NCBI RefSeq assembly: GCF_003994255.1
Contig: NZ_ML133858.1
Span: 62,001 to 126,000 of the forward strand
From: Brachybacterium paraconglomeratum
GTDB taxonomy: Bacteria > Actinomycetota > Actinomycetes > Actinomycetales > Dermabacteraceae
Reading direction: 5' to 3'
Length of the DNA: 64,000 nucleotides
Shown here: positions 51,718-60,603 of the stretch, one piece after another
Layout of the letters: every line of letters begins with the position of its first letter
Numbering within the stretch: the stretch's first letter is position 1
Translations under genes and position numbers: made by a program
The notes under the pieces: model-generated
The model's input: the letters and a program-made list of their open reading frames with translations, nothing else
Database searches by the model: none
Told to the model about the DNA's origin: nothing

Positions 51718-52929
51718 TCAGAGCCCGAGGTCCAGGGGTGCGGAGCCGTCGCGGCTCATCTCCTGCACCCGGACCGTGCCGATGCCGTGGAGGTCGACCT
51801 CCTCGCCCTCCCCGAGGGCGAAGCCGCCGGGCAGCGCCTGCGTGATCGCGGAGGCGGTGTCGGCGTCCACGAGCACCGCCCCCGGCCGGGCGACGGACTC
51901 CATCCGGGCGGCGAGGTTCACGGTGGGTCCGAACACGTCCCCGTAGCGGGAGAACATCGAGCCCCAGGAGAGGCCGACCCGCACGGGCGGGAGGTCGGGA
52001 TCGGCGCCGATGATCTCGGAGAGGCTGACCGCGATCTGGGCGCCGTCCTCCGGCGTGTCGGCCAGGAACATGATCTCGTCGCCGACGGTCTTGACCACGC
52101 GCCCGCCGCCGACGGAGATGATGTCGCGGCTGAGCGACTCGAAGCGGCCGACCATGGCGGCGAGCTGCGTGCCGGGCATGTCCTGGGCCAGGCGCGTGAA
52201 CTGGACGAGGTCCGCGAAGCCGACGGCCCGGTGCAGGGGGAACAGCTCGTCGGTGTCGCGGTGGAGCACCTCGCTGCCGGCGCGGGCGGCGTAGGCGGCG
52301 AGCTGGCGCCGGAAGGTGAACATGACCTGGGACTCGAAGGTCTCCAGCAGCTCGGGGATCTCGTCGAGCATCTGCTGGCGGGCCCGGGCGTCGTCGAGGC
52401 CGTCGGCGTGCTTGGCCTCGTCGACCAGCGCCTCGGTGATCCACATCGCGAGGCGTCCCATGTGGAAGCCCATGCCGCGGGAGATGCTCGCAAAGGCGCG
52501 CTCGGAGAGCACCCCGTCCTCGACGATCGCGGCGAGGTCGCCGATCGCCTGGGCGTCCTCGTCGGTGAACACCACGGTGTCCTCGTCCACGGGGGTGAAG
52601 CCGAGGGAGCGCCAGTACACGGAGGTGAGGCGCTCGGCGATCCCGTGCTGCTCGGCGAGGTCCCGGCGCGAGTACTTGCGCGGCCCCTGCAGGAGCACCT
52701 TCTCGAGCGCTCCGACGCTGCGGCGCACGGAGGAGAAGCGGCGGTTGAGGTCGAGGATCTCCTGCTCGTCGAGGGCGGTGAGCTCCGCGTCCTCCGCGGA
52801 GAGGTCCGGGAGCTCCTGGGTCTGCGTCGACGCCACGTCGACGGTCCCGGTGGGGAGGCGGGTCTCGCGGGCGTCGTCCGCACCCTCGAGCGCCTCGCGC
52901 TCCCCTCGCTCGTCCATCCCGTCGGTCAC
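51718..52929 (-). CDS. Class III adenylate/guanylate cyclase
   Basis: The product is 403 residues, soluble. A helical N-terminal regulatory half (about 60-210) precedes the cyclase domain. It has the first metal aspartate in GFADLVQFTRL, the second in VVKTVGDEIMFLAD, and the transition-state Asn/Arg in GPTVNLAARMES, so it looks catalytically competent. It should make cAMP (or cGMP). The regulatory part resembles actinobacterial cyclases with an N-terminal adaptor-like domain and no recognised sensor. The GTG at 52929 has a GAGGGA site; an ATG four codons later is an alternative. Confidence 0.88.
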   Translation of the reverse strand: MTDGMDERGEREALEGADDARETRLPTGTVDVASTQTQELPDLSAEDAELTALDEQEILDLNRRFSSVRRSVGALEKVLLQGPRKYSRRDLAEQHGIAERLTSVYWRSLGFTPVDEDTVVFTDEDAQAIGDLAAIVEDGVLSERAFASISRGMGFHMGRLAMWITEALVDEAKHADGLDDARARQQMLDEIPELLETFESQVMFTFRRQLAAYAARAGSEVLHRDTDELFPLHRAVGFADLVQFTRLAQDMPGTQLAAMVGRFESLSRDIISVGGGRVVKTVGDEIMFLADTPEDGAQIAVSLSEIIGADPDLPPVRVGLSWGSMFSRYGDVFGPTVNLAARMESVARPGAVLVDADTASAITQALPGGFALGEGEEVDLHGIGTVRVQEMSRDGSAPLDLGL

Positions 52930-53026
52930 AGCGCGGTCCCTCGCTTCCGATTGCCCGGCTTCTCCATGCCTGCTCCTGCTCGTGTGCTCGTGGTCGGTGT
53001 GGTGGGGTCGTGCCCCGGCCGCGGGG

Positions 53027-53902
53027 TCAGGGCGCCGCGGGCCGCAGGTGCCGCACGTCGCCGACGTCGACGGCGATCCGCCCCTCCCCGTCCGCGCGGT
53101 CGAGCACGAGTCGCCCGTGCTCGTCGACGTCCAGGACGGCGCCGCGCAGGGTGGGCGGGGCGTCCGCTCCCGCTGCGGCCTCCCCCAGCGGGTCGACCCT
53201 CACCGTCCGCCCCAATGTGAGGCAGGTCATAGTGTAGCGGTCCCGGGTGCCCGCCGCGTCGCCGTCCCCCTGGGCGGACTCGAGCGCGGCGAGCTCCTCG
53301 CCGAGCGCGGCGACGAGCGCCTCCTCGAGCGCCACCCGCAGTCCCCGGTCCTCCGCCGGGCCGACGTCGGGGCGGAGGCCGGCCTCCCCGCGCAGCCAGG
53401 CGGCGCCCGGCACCGGCTCGCCGTCGCCGTCGAGGACCGGGCCGCGGAGGTTCAGGCCGATGCCGAGCAGCAGGTCCTCGGCGCCGCGCGCCTCGACGAG
53501 GATCCCGCCGAGCTTGCGGCCGTCGGCCGTGTGGAGGTCGTTGGGCCATTTCAGGCCGATCCGCTGCTCGCCGGCGGCGGCGGGCACCACCTGCTCGAGG
53601 GCGGCCACGGCGGCGAGCCCTGCGGCGAGCGGGAACCAGCCACGATCGGCGGGGCCGAGGGAGGTGCGATGGGCCCAGGTGAGGGCGAGGCTCGCGCCGT
53701 CCGGGCTCGCGAAGGCGCGGCCGAGGCGGCCCCGCCCGGAGGTCTGCCGCGTCGCGGTGACGGCGAAGGGCGGCGCATCCCCGGCGCGCAGGAGCGCGGA
53801 GGCCTCGTCCTGGGTCGAGCGGACCGCGCCGAGGCGGTGGATCCGCGGCGACGCGGTGCCCGTCCCCTCCGCGGAGGTGTCGGGCAGTGCCGGGACGTCC
53901 AT
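53027..53902 (-). CDS. birA: Biotin-[acetyl-CoA-carboxylase] ligase (BirA)
   Basis: The product is 291 residues. It has the biotinyl-5'-AMP binding loop SGRGRLGR, then IGLKWPNDLHTADGRKLGGILVEA and LLGIGLNL. There is no N-terminal helix-turn-helix, so it is a monofunctional ligase rather than a repressor. It biotinylates the carrier domain of the AccA protein encoded downstream. The ATG at 53902 is chosen because AGGAGGAGG lies immediately upstream; a longer start (53944) lacks such a site. The promoter may overlap that of divergent accD. Confidence 0.93.
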   Translation of the reverse strand: MDVPALPDTSAEGTGTASPRIHRLGAVRSTQDEASALLRAGDAPPFAVTATRQTSGRGRLGRAFASPDGASLALTWAHRTSLGPADRGWFPLAAGLAAVAALEQVVPAAAGEQRIGLKWPNDLHTADGRKLGGILVEARGAEDLLLGIGLNLRGPVLDGDGEPVPGAAWLRGEAGLRPDVGPAEDRGLRVALEEALVAALGEELAALESAQGDGDAAGTRDRYTMTCLTLGRTVRVDPLGEAAAGADAPPTLRGAVLDVDEHGRLVLDRADGEGRIAVDVGDVRHLRPAAP

Positions 53903-54044
53903 GCGCTCCTCCTCCTGCGAGACCTGCGTGACGGATCGCTCCATCGTCGCGCCGCCCACTGCATCGTTCCTGGGAGCGGCGTGGACGGTTGCTCCGCGCC
54001 GGGCGCGGCGCCCCGGCCGGGGTCGGCCGCCGTCGGACCTGCGT

Positions 54045-54054
54045 AGCGTAGTAT
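54045..54054. promoter_or_regulatory. Overlapping divergent -10 elements of birA and accD
   Basis: TAGTAT (54049-54054, plus) would start accD mRNA near 54061 with an approximately 50-base leader. TACGCT (54050-54045, minus) could start birA mRNA near 54038. They overlap by two base pairs, the third such divergent arrangement in the window. Confidence 0.4.
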
Positions 54055-54112
54055 CCCGGTGTTCGAATCCCCCACAGCTTCAGGCGGCCGCAGGGCCGTC
54101 GCAGGAGGTCCC

Positions 54113-55702
54113 GTGACCGACGCCCCGCGGCCGCTCACCACCGCACAGCGACTCGAGGACCTGCGCGAGCGGGATGCCGCGGCGGTCTCCGCCGCGGACG
54201 ACCTCGCCGTCCAGAAGCAGCATGCGCGGGGCAAGAAGACCGCCCGCGAGCGGATCGCGGACCTCCTGGACGACGGCTCGTTCGTGGAGACCGACCGCTT
54301 CGTGCGCCATCAGGCCAGCAGCTTCGGCATCGACGCCAAGCGCCCCGACGGCGACGGCATCGTCACCGGCTACGGCACCATCGACGGCCGCCAGGTGTGC
54401 GTGTACTCGCAGGACTTCACCGTCTTCGGCGGCTCGCTCGGCGAGGCCCACGGCCGCAAGATCCAGAAGGTCCAGGACCTCGCCCTGCGCACGGGCGTGC
54501 CGATCATCGGGATCCTCGACGGCGGCGGCGCCCGCATCCAGGAGGGCGTCGCGTCGCTGGCGATGTTCGCCGGGATCTTCAAGCGCAACACCCGCGCCTC
54601 GGGCGTCATCCCGCAGATCTCCCTGATCATGGGCCCGGCCGCGGGCGGCGCCGTGTACTCCCCCGCGCTGACCGACATCATCGTGATGGTCGAGAAGACC
54701 TCCCACATGTTCATCACCGGCCCCGATGTGATCCGCACGGTCACCGGCGAGGACGTCGGCTTCGAGGAGCTCGGCGGGGCGCGCACCCACTCCAGCCGCT
54801 CGGGCGTGGCCCATTACATGGCGCCGGACGAGGCCGAGGCGATCGAGTACGTCAAGGACCTGCTCAGCTACCTGCCGGCCAACACCCTCACCACCGCCCC
54901 GGCCTTCCCGGTGCAGGTCGAGGAGAGCCCGAACGCGGCGGACGCCGCGCTCGACTCCCTGGTGCCGGACTCCCCCAACCAGCCCTACGACATGCTCACG
55001 GTGCTGCGCACGGTGCTCGACGACGAGGAGTTCCTCGAGGTGCAGCCGCTGTTCGCGCGCAACGTGGTGGTGGGCTTCGGCCGCGTCGAGGGGCACAGCG
55101 TCGGCATCATCGCCAACCAGCCCTCGCACCTGGCCGGCACCCTTGACATCGACGCCTCCGAGAAGGCGGCCCGCTTCGTGCGCCTGTGCGACGCGAACAA
55201 CATCCCGGTGCTGACCTTCGTGGACGTGCCCGGCTTCCTGCCCGGCACCGACCAGGAGTACGGCGGCATCATCCGTCGCGGCGCCAAGCTGCTGTACGCC
55301 TACGCCGAGGCGACGGTGCCGCTGATCACCGTGATCACCCGCAAGGCCTACGGCGGCGCCTACATCGTGATGGGCTCCAAGGAGCTCGGCGCGGACATCA
55401 ACCTCGCCTGGCCCACCGCGCAGATCGCGGTGATGGGCTCCCAGGGCGCGGTCAACATCCTCCACCGCGGCGACCTGAAGCGAGTCGCCGAGGAGGGCGG
55501 GGACGTCGCCGCCGAGCGTCGGCGCTACGAGGCCGAGTACGAGGAGCAGTTCGCGACCCCGTACACCGCGGCCGAGCGCGGCTGGATCGACGGGGTCATC
55601 CGCCCGGCCGAGACCCGCGTCGAGATCACCCGGGCGCTGCGCGCGCTGCGCACCAAGCGCGACTCGCTGCCCACCAAGAAGCACGGGAACATCCCGCTGT
55701 GA
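54113..55702 (+). CDS. accD: Acyl-CoA carboxylase carboxyltransferase (beta) subunit, AccD5/PccB type
   Basis: The product is 529 residues. The crotonase-fold halves are complete: [57 protein letters not shown] and the oxyanion regions [15 protein letters not shown] and [19 protein letters not shown]. It ends TKKHGNIPL, as usual. It transfers carboxyl from biotin to acetyl- or propionyl-CoA. The GTG at 54113 with AGGAGG five bases upstream is chosen over an earlier GTG at 54059. It overlaps accE by four bases. Confidence 0.95.
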   Translation: MTDAPRPLTTAQRLEDLRERDAAAVSAADDLAVQKQHARGKKTARERIADLLDDGSFVETDRFVRHQASSFGIDAKRPDGDGIVTGYGTIDGRQVCVYSQDFTVFGGSLGEAHGRKIQKVQDLALRTGVPIIGILDGGGARIQEGVASLAMFAGIFKRNTRASGVIPQISLIMGPAAGGAVYSPALTDIIVMVEKTSHMFITGPDVIRTVTGEDVGFEELGGARTHSSRSGVAHYMAPDEAEAIEYVKDLLSYLPANTLTTAPAFPVQVEESPNAADAALDSLVPDSPNQPYDMLTVLRTVLDDEEFLEVQPLFARNVVVGFGRVEGHSVGIIANQPSHLAGTLDIDASEKAARFVRLCDANNIPVLTFVDVPGFLPGTDQEYGGIIRRGAKLLYAYAEATVPLITVITRKAYGGAYIVMGSKELGADINLAWPTAQIAVMGSQGAVNILHRGDLKRVAEEGGDVAAERRRYEAEYEEQFATPYTAAERGWIDGVIRPAETRVEITRALRALRTKRDSLPTKKHGNIPL

Positions 55703-56010
55703 CCGCCGGGACGAGGACCGCCGCAGACGCGGCCGGGGCCGCGCAGGGCGCCGGGGCGTCCGGCGGCGCCGCCGTCGCCCCGTCCGACGTGCGCCTGGTC
55801 GCGGGCCGGCTCGCGCCCGACGAGCTCGCCGCGATCGCCGTGGTCGTCTCCGCGATGAGCGTCACCAGCCGGCTCGAGGCCGAGGAGCGCTCCCTGGCCG
55901 ACGGCATCGGCGGGGCGAGCGCCTGGAGCTCCCCGGTGCACACCCATGTCGGCGGCCACACCGAGCGGCTGCGCCCCTCCAGCACCTGCTGGACCTTCAC
56001 CGACCGCTGA
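55699..56010 (+). CDS. accE: Acyl-CoA carboxylase epsilon subunit
   Basis: The product is 103 residues. A disordered Ala/Gly head precedes [23 protein letters not shown], the recognisable core of the actinobacterial epsilon subunit that bridges the alpha and beta subunits of acyl-CoA carboxylases. A short aromatic tail follows (STCWTFTDR). The GTG overlaps the accD stop, the arrangement seen for accD5-accE5. Confidence 0.85.
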   Translation: MTAGTRTAADAAGAAQGAGASGGAAVAPSDVRLVAGRLAPDELAAIAVVVSAMSVTSRLEAEERSLADGIGGASAWSSPVHTHVGGHTERLRPSSTCWTFTDR

Positions 56011-56081
56011 CCCGGCGACCCCGCCGGTCGGCCCGGAGCGCCGCCCTGTCGGCCCCGGCCCGGGAGGCCCGCCGAACGACC

Positions 56082-56087
56082 TAGACT
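56082..56087 (+). promoter_or_regulatory. -10 element of the DUF885 gene (leaderless)
   Basis: TAGACT ends seven bases before the ATG at 56095, with no ribosome site between. Confidence 0.5.
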
Positions 56088-56094
56088 GCGGCAC

Positions 56095-57780
56095 ATGTCC
56101 TCCCCGACCCCGGCCCGCACCCCCTCCGCCCTGGACGCGCTCGCCGACCGCTACGTCGACGACCTCGCCGCGCAAGACCCCTTCCTCGCCACGGAGCTCG
56201 GCATCGCCGGGCACGACGGCGAGGTCACCGACTACTCCCCCGCCGCGGTCGCCGCACGGGAGGACCTCGCCCGCGATCTGCTCGCCGCGATCGCCGAGGT
56301 GCCCGACGCCGATGACGTCGACGCCGTCACCCGCGCCGCCCTCTCCGAGCGGCTCGGCCTCGACCTCGAGCGCGCCGAGCAGCACCTGGACATCGCCGCC
56401 GTCAACAACCTCGCCTCGGTGCTGCAGTCCCGCGACGTGCTCGACCAGATGCCCACCGACACCGCCGAGGACTGGGAGGTGCTCGCCGCGCGGATGGCCG
56501 GCTTCCCCCGTGCGCTCGGCAGCTGGGCCGAGTCCCTGCGCGAGGCCGCGGCCGCCGGCACCGTCTCGGCGCGCCGCCAGCTGCTGCTGGGCGCGGAGCA
56601 GGCGCGCGGCTACGCGGCCGACGGCGGCTTCTTCGACGCCTTCGCGGGCGAGGCCGTCGGCACCGAGGCGCAGAAGGCGCAGGTGCGCGCGTCGGCCGAG
56701 CAGGCCCGCACCGCCTATCGCGAGATCGCGGGCGTGCTCGAGTCCCTGGTGCCGCAGGCACCGGAGGCCGACGCTGTGGGCCGGGACGCCTACCAGCTCC
56801 ACTCCCGCACCTTCCTCGGCACCGAGATCGACCTCGAGGAGACCTACGCCTGGGGCGTGGAGGAGCTGCGCGCGATCATCGCCGAGCAGGAGCAGGTCGC
56901 CGCGCGGCTGAACGAGCGCTACGCCACCGGCGGCGGCACCTCCGTCGCCGCCGCGAGGCAGGCGCTCAGCGCCGACCCGGCCCGGCTCCTGCACGGCACC
57001 GACGCCCTGCAGGAGTGGATGCAGCAGCTCTCCGACTCCGCGATCCGCGACCTCGCCGGCACCCACTTCGACATCCCCGAGCCGCTGCACCGCCTCGAGT
57101 GCCGCATCGCCCGCACCGGCTCCGGCGGCATCTACTACACCGGCCCCAGCGAGGACCTCACCAGGCCCGGCCGCATGTGGTGGGACGTCCCGGCCGGGAC
57201 CGAGGAGTTCCGCACCTGGGAGCAGACCACGACCGTCTACCACGAGGGCGTGCCCGGCCATCACCTGCAGGTGGGCATCCAGACCCTCCAGGCGACCACC
57301 CTGAACCGCTGGCGCGCGATGCTGTGCTGGGTCTCCGGGCACGGCGAGGGCTGGGCGCTGTACGCCGAGCGGCTGATGGAGCAGCTGGGCTATCTCGAGG
57401 ACGACGGCGACCGGATGGGCATGCTGGACGCCCAGCGCCTGCGCGCCGGGCGCGTGGTGCTCGACATCGGCCTGCATCTGGGCCTCGCGATGCCGACCGG
57501 CCTGCCGGGCGCCGACGGCGGCGCCTGGGACGAGCGCACCGCCTGGGAGTTCATGACCGAGAACTGGGGCGTGGAGGAGGCCGAGCGCCGCTTCGAGCTG
57601 AACCGCTATCTGGGCTGGCCCGGCCAGGCCCCCTCCTACAAGCTCGGCCAGCGCACCTGGGAGCAGCTGCGCGAGCGCGCCACCGCGGCCGACTCCTCCC
57701 CCGCAGCGGTGCGGGACTTCCACCGCCGCGCGCTCGAGCTGGGCAGCCTGCCCCTGTCGGTGCTGGAGGGTGCACTGTGA
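56095..57780 (+). CDS. DUF885 family metallopeptidase
   Basis: The product is 561 residues, cytoplasmic (no signal peptide). It has the catalytic HEGVPGHHLQ motif (His383) and a later SGHGEGWALYAERLMEQLG, which supplies the glutamate ligand, typical of the DUF885 zinc carboxypeptidase-like family. The C-terminal AWEFMTENWGVEEAERRFELNRYLGWPGQAPSYKLGQ is also conserved. Substrates are probably peptides; none is known. It lies between accE and maf, with its own leaderless promoter, and overlaps maf by four bases. Confidence 0.92.
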   Translation: MSSPTPARTPSALDALADRYVDDLAAQDPFLATELGIAGHDGEVTDYSPAAVAAREDLARDLLAAIAEVPDADDVDAVTRAALSERLGLDLERAEQHLDIAAVNNLASVLQSRDVLDQMPTDTAEDWEVLAARMAGFPRALGSWAESLREAAAAGTVSARRQLLLGAEQARGYAADGGFFDAFAGEAVGTEAQKAQVRASAEQARTAYREIAGVLESLVPQAPEADAVGRDAYQLHSRTFLGTEIDLEETYAWGVEELRAIIAEQEQVAARLNERYATGGGTSVAAARQALSADPARLLHGTDALQEWMQQLSDSAIRDLAGTHFDIPEPLHRLECRIARTGSGGIYYTGPSEDLTRPGRMWWDVPAGTEEFRTWEQTTTVYHEGVPGHHLQVGIQTLQATTLNRWRAMLCWVSGHGEGWALYAERLMEQLGYLEDDGDRMGMLDAQRLRAGRVVLDIGLHLGLAMPTGLPGADGGAWDERTAWEFMTENWGVEEAERRFELNRYLGWPGQAPSYKLGQRTWEQLRERATAADSSPAAVRDFHRRALELGSLPLSVLEGAL

Positions 57781-58601
57781 GCGCCGCCGCGCACGACCCG
57801 TCGGCCGGGGCGGCGAGCGCTCCGAGCGCCGACCCGATGCTCGACCCGTCGGCCGGCGTCGAGGAGCACGAGCCGCTGCTCCTGCTCGCCTCCGCCTCCG
57901 CCGGGCGCCGCGCGACCCTCGCCGCGGCCGGCATCGAGCACCAGACCCTGCCTGTCGACCTCGACGAGGACGGGATCCTCGCCGCGGCGCGCGCGGCCGC
58001 CGGCGATGCACCGCTCGCCCCTGCCGAGGAGGTGCTGCTGCTGGCCCGTGAGAAGGCGCTCGCGGCGACCGCGCGCAGCGAGGGCGGCTACGTGGTGCTC
58101 GGCGGCGACTCGATGCTGGAGATCGACGGCGAGGTCGTCGGCAAGCCCCACGAGCCGGCACGGGCCGCGGAGCGCTGGCGCGCGATGCGGGCACGGACCG
58201 GGGTGCTGCACTCGGGCCACTGGATCGTGGACGACCGCGATCCGGAGGACGGCGGCACCGGGGCGACCTTCGGCGCGACCGCGTCCTGCGCCCTGACCTT
58301 CGCGGACCTCTCCGACGAGGAGATCGATGCCTATGTCGCCACCGGCGAGCCGCTCGGCGTCGCCGGCGGCTTCACGATCGACGGCCGCGGCGGCCCCTTC
58401 GTCGAGTCCGTCGAGGGGGACCCGCACGCGGTGGTGGGGCTCTCGCTGCCGCTGCTGCGCCGTCTGCTCGCCGACATCGGCCTGGGGATCCACGAGCTGT
58501 GGACACCGGTCGACGACGGCTCCGCGGAGGGGTCCGCGCCGGAGGACGATCCCGCGCCCGTCCCCGACGTGCCCGACCGGTCACGGCCTGCCGCTCCCTG
58601 A
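57777..58601 (+). CDS. maf: Maf-family nucleotide pyrophosphatase
   Basis: The product is 274 residues. The core starts LLLLASASAGRRATLAAAGI, with LAREKALAA, GGDSMLEIDGEVVGKPHEPARAAERW and GAFTIDG-like PLGVAGGFTIDGRGGPFVESVEG. Maf proteins hydrolyse non-canonical nucleoside triphosphates. The usual SPRR of the first loop is SAGRR here and the usual ADTVV is GDSMLE, as in the actinobacterial branch next to acyl-CoA carboxylase genes. About 35 disordered residues at each end are extra. GTG overlaps the upstream stop. Confidence 0.88.
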   Translation: MSAAAHDPSAGAASAPSADPMLDPSAGVEEHEPLLLLASASAGRRATLAAAGIEHQTLPVDLDEDGILAAARAAAGDAPLAPAEEVLLLAREKALAATARSEGGYVVLGGDSMLEIDGEVVGKPHEPARAAERWRAMRARTGVLHSGHWIVDDRDPEDGGTGATFGATASCALTFADLSDEEIDAYVATGEPLGVAGGFTIDGRGGPFVESVEGDPHAVVGLSLPLLRRLLADIGLGIHELWTPVDDGSAEGSAPEDDPAPVPDVPDRSRPAAP

Positions 58602-58611
58602 GGGTCCGCGG

Positions 58612-58620
58612 TACTACACT
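58612..58620 (+). promoter_or_regulatory. -10 element for accA
   Basis: TACTAC/TACACT overlap here (58612-58620). The start would be near 58627, giving an approximately 30-base leader with a GGAAGGAA site before the ATG. Confidence 0.4.
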
Positions 58621-58658
58621 CGACCTCTGCTGCACTCCCCGGAAGGAACCTCCGCCTC

Positions 58659-60437
58659 ATGGCCCCTCGACCCGCCAAGCCCCGCCCCCTGTCCACGGTG
58701 CTCATCGCCAACCGTGGGGAGATCGCGGTGCGCGTCGCCCGGGCCTGCAAGGACGCCGGCCTCCGGTCGATCGCCGTGTACGCCGACCCGGACCGCGACG
58801 CGCTGCACACCGTGATCGCCGACGAGGCGTACGCGCTCGGCGGCAGCACCGCGGCGAGCTCCTACCTCGTCGTCGACAAGATCCTGGACATCGCCAAGCG
58901 CTCCGGCGCCGATGCGATCCACCCCGGCTACGGCTTCCTCTCCGAGCGCGCCGACTTCGCCCAGGCCGTGATCGACGCAGGCCTGACCTGGATCGGCCCG
59001 CCGCCCGAGGCGATCGAGAAGCTGGGCGACAAGGTCTCCGCCCGCCACATCGCCCAGAAGGCCGGGGCCCCGCTCGTCGCCGGCACCAAGGACCCGGTCA
59101 AGAACTCCGACGAGGTCGTCGACTTCGCCCGCGAGCACGGCCTGCCGATCGCGATCAAGGCCGCCTTCGGCGGCGGCGGGCGCGGTCTGAAGGTCGCCCG
59201 CGAGGAGTCCGAGGTGCGCGAGCTGTTCGACTCCGCCGTGCGCGAGGCCGTCGCCGCCTTCGGCCGCGGCGAGTGCTTCGTGGAGCAGTTCCTCGACTCG
59301 CCCCGCCACGTCGAGACCCAGTGCCTGGCCGACATGCACGGCAACGTGCAGGTCGTCTCCACCCGTGACTGCTCCCTGCAGCGCCGCCACCAGAAACTCG
59401 TCGAGGAGGCGCCCGCGCCCTTCCTCACCTCCCAGCAGCGCGCCCAGCTGGTCACCTCCTCCAAGGCGATCCTGCGCGAGGCCGGCTACGTCGGCGCCGG
59501 CACCTGCGAGTTCCTCGTCGGCAAGGACGGCACGATCTCCTTCCTCGAGGTCAACACCCGCCTCCAGGTCGAGCACCCCGTGACCGAGGAGGTCGCGGGC
59601 GTGGACCTCGTGCGCGAGCAGCTGCGCATCGCCGCCGGTGAGCAGGTCAGCGAGGAGGATCCCGTCACGCGCGGCCACTCCTTCGAGTTCCGCATCAACG
59701 GCGAGGACCCCGGCCGCGGCTTCATGCCCTCCCCGGGCCGCATCCAGCGCTACGACGTGCCCTCGGGCCCGGGCGTGCGGATCGAGTCGGGCGTGCGCGC
59801 CGGCGACGAGGTCTCCGGCGCCTTCGACTCGATGCTCGCCAAGCTCATCGTCACCGGTGCGACCCGGCAGGAGGCGATCGAGCGCTCCCGCCGCGCCCTG
59901 GCCGAGTTCCGCATCGACGGCATCCCCACCGTGCTGCCCTTCCACCGCGCGGTGATGGAGGACCCGGCCTTCACCCCGGAGGACGCCGAGGAGCCCTTCT
60001 CGGTGCACACCACCTGGATCGAGACCGAGTTCACCGGCGACCTGCCCGCCGCGCCGCTGCCGGCGCAGCCGGAGGAGCCCGAGGACCGCGAAGCCGTGGT
60101 CGTCGAGGTCGACGGGCGCCGCGTCGAGATCAGCCTGCCCGCCTCCCTGCGCGCCCCGCAGGCCGCGGTGCGCCAGCGCCGCAAGCGCCAGCACCGCGGT
60201 GCCGGCGAGGGCGCCGCGGGCGGCAACGGCGTGACCGCGCCGATGCAGGGCACGATCGTCAAGGTCGCCGTCGAGGAGGGCCAGACCGTCGCCGACGGCG
60301 ATGTGCTGGTGGTGCTCGAGGCGATGAAGATGGAGCAGCCCATCACCGCCTCCCGCTCCGGCGTGGTCAAGGGCCTGAACGCCGAGATCGGCGCGACCGT
60401 CTCCGCCGGCGCGGTGCTCTGCTCGATCGAGGACTGA
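58659..60437 (+). CDS. accA: Acyl-CoA carboxylase alpha subunit (biotin carboxylase plus biotin carrier)
   Basis: The product is 592 residues. The biotin carboxylase domain (about 10-450) starts [23 protein letters not shown] and contains the glycine loop [14 protein letters not shown] and [15 protein letters not shown] linker leads to the biotinyl domain with EAMKMEQ (biotinyl Lys557). It is the AccA3-type subunit that carboxylates biotin for AccD subunits, and needs BirA, also encoded here. ATG with GGAAGGAA upstream. Confidence 0.95.
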   Translation: MAPRPAKPRPLSTVLIANRGEIAVRVARACKDAGLRSIAVYADPDRDALHTVIADEAYALGGSTAASSYLVVDKILDIAKRSGADAIHPGYGFLSERADFAQAVIDAGLTWIGPPPEAIEKLGDKVSARHIAQKAGAPLVAGTKDPVKNSDEVVDFAREHGLPIAIKAAFGGGGRGLKVAREESEVRELFDSAVREAVAAFGRGECFVEQFLDSPRHVETQCLADMHGNVQVVSTRDCSLQRRHQKLVEEAPAPFLTSQQRAQLVTSSKAILREAGYVGAGTCEFLVGKDGTISFLEVNTRLQVEHPVTEEVAGVDLVREQLRIAAGEQVSEEDPVTRGHSFEFRINGEDPGRGFMPSPGRIQRYDVPSGPGVRIESGVRAGDEVSGAFDSMLAKLIVTGATRQEAIERSRRALAEFRIDGIPTVLPFHRAVMEDPAFTPEDAEEPFSVHTTWIETEFTGDLPAAPLPAQPEEPEDREAVVVEVDGRRVEISLPASLRAPQAAVRQRRKRQHRGAGEGAAGGNGVTAPMQGTIVKVAVEEGQTVADGDVLVVLEAMKMEQPITASRSGVVKGLNAEIGATVSAGAVLCSIED

Positions 60438-60477
60438 CCCGGCTCGGGCGCCCCCAGCCCGCCCCCTGCACAATTCT

Positions 60478-60532
60478 GCGCTCCGTGCGTGACCTCAGCA
60501 CCGTACAGGCGTCGAGGTCACGCACAGAGCGC
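60478..60532. terminator. 19-bp hairpin between convergent accA and lpdA
   Basis: Arms 60478-60496 and 60514-60532 (gcgctc at the base, tgacctc at the tip) pair with one mismatch around a 17-base loop. It is probably a bidirectional terminator. The long arms and large loop resemble the hairpin at 4437-4488 in style but not in sequence. Confidence 0.6.
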
Positions 60533-60603
60533 TTTCGTGTGCGCGACGCACTGGCTCGGCGGGCCCGGGGCGCATCGTGCGCACGGCGCCCTGATCGCAC
60601 GGA

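Noticed and set aside
54056-54070. A tRNA T-arm-like stretch (GTTCGAATCC) before accD
   Set aside because: No acceptor stem, anticodon arm or D arm can be built around it. It lies in the accD leader right after the -10 element.
54059-54112. Earlier GTG start for accD at 54059
   Set aside because: It is only four bases after the likely -10 and lacks a ribosome site, while the GTG at 54113 has AGGAGG at good spacing and gives the usual protein length.
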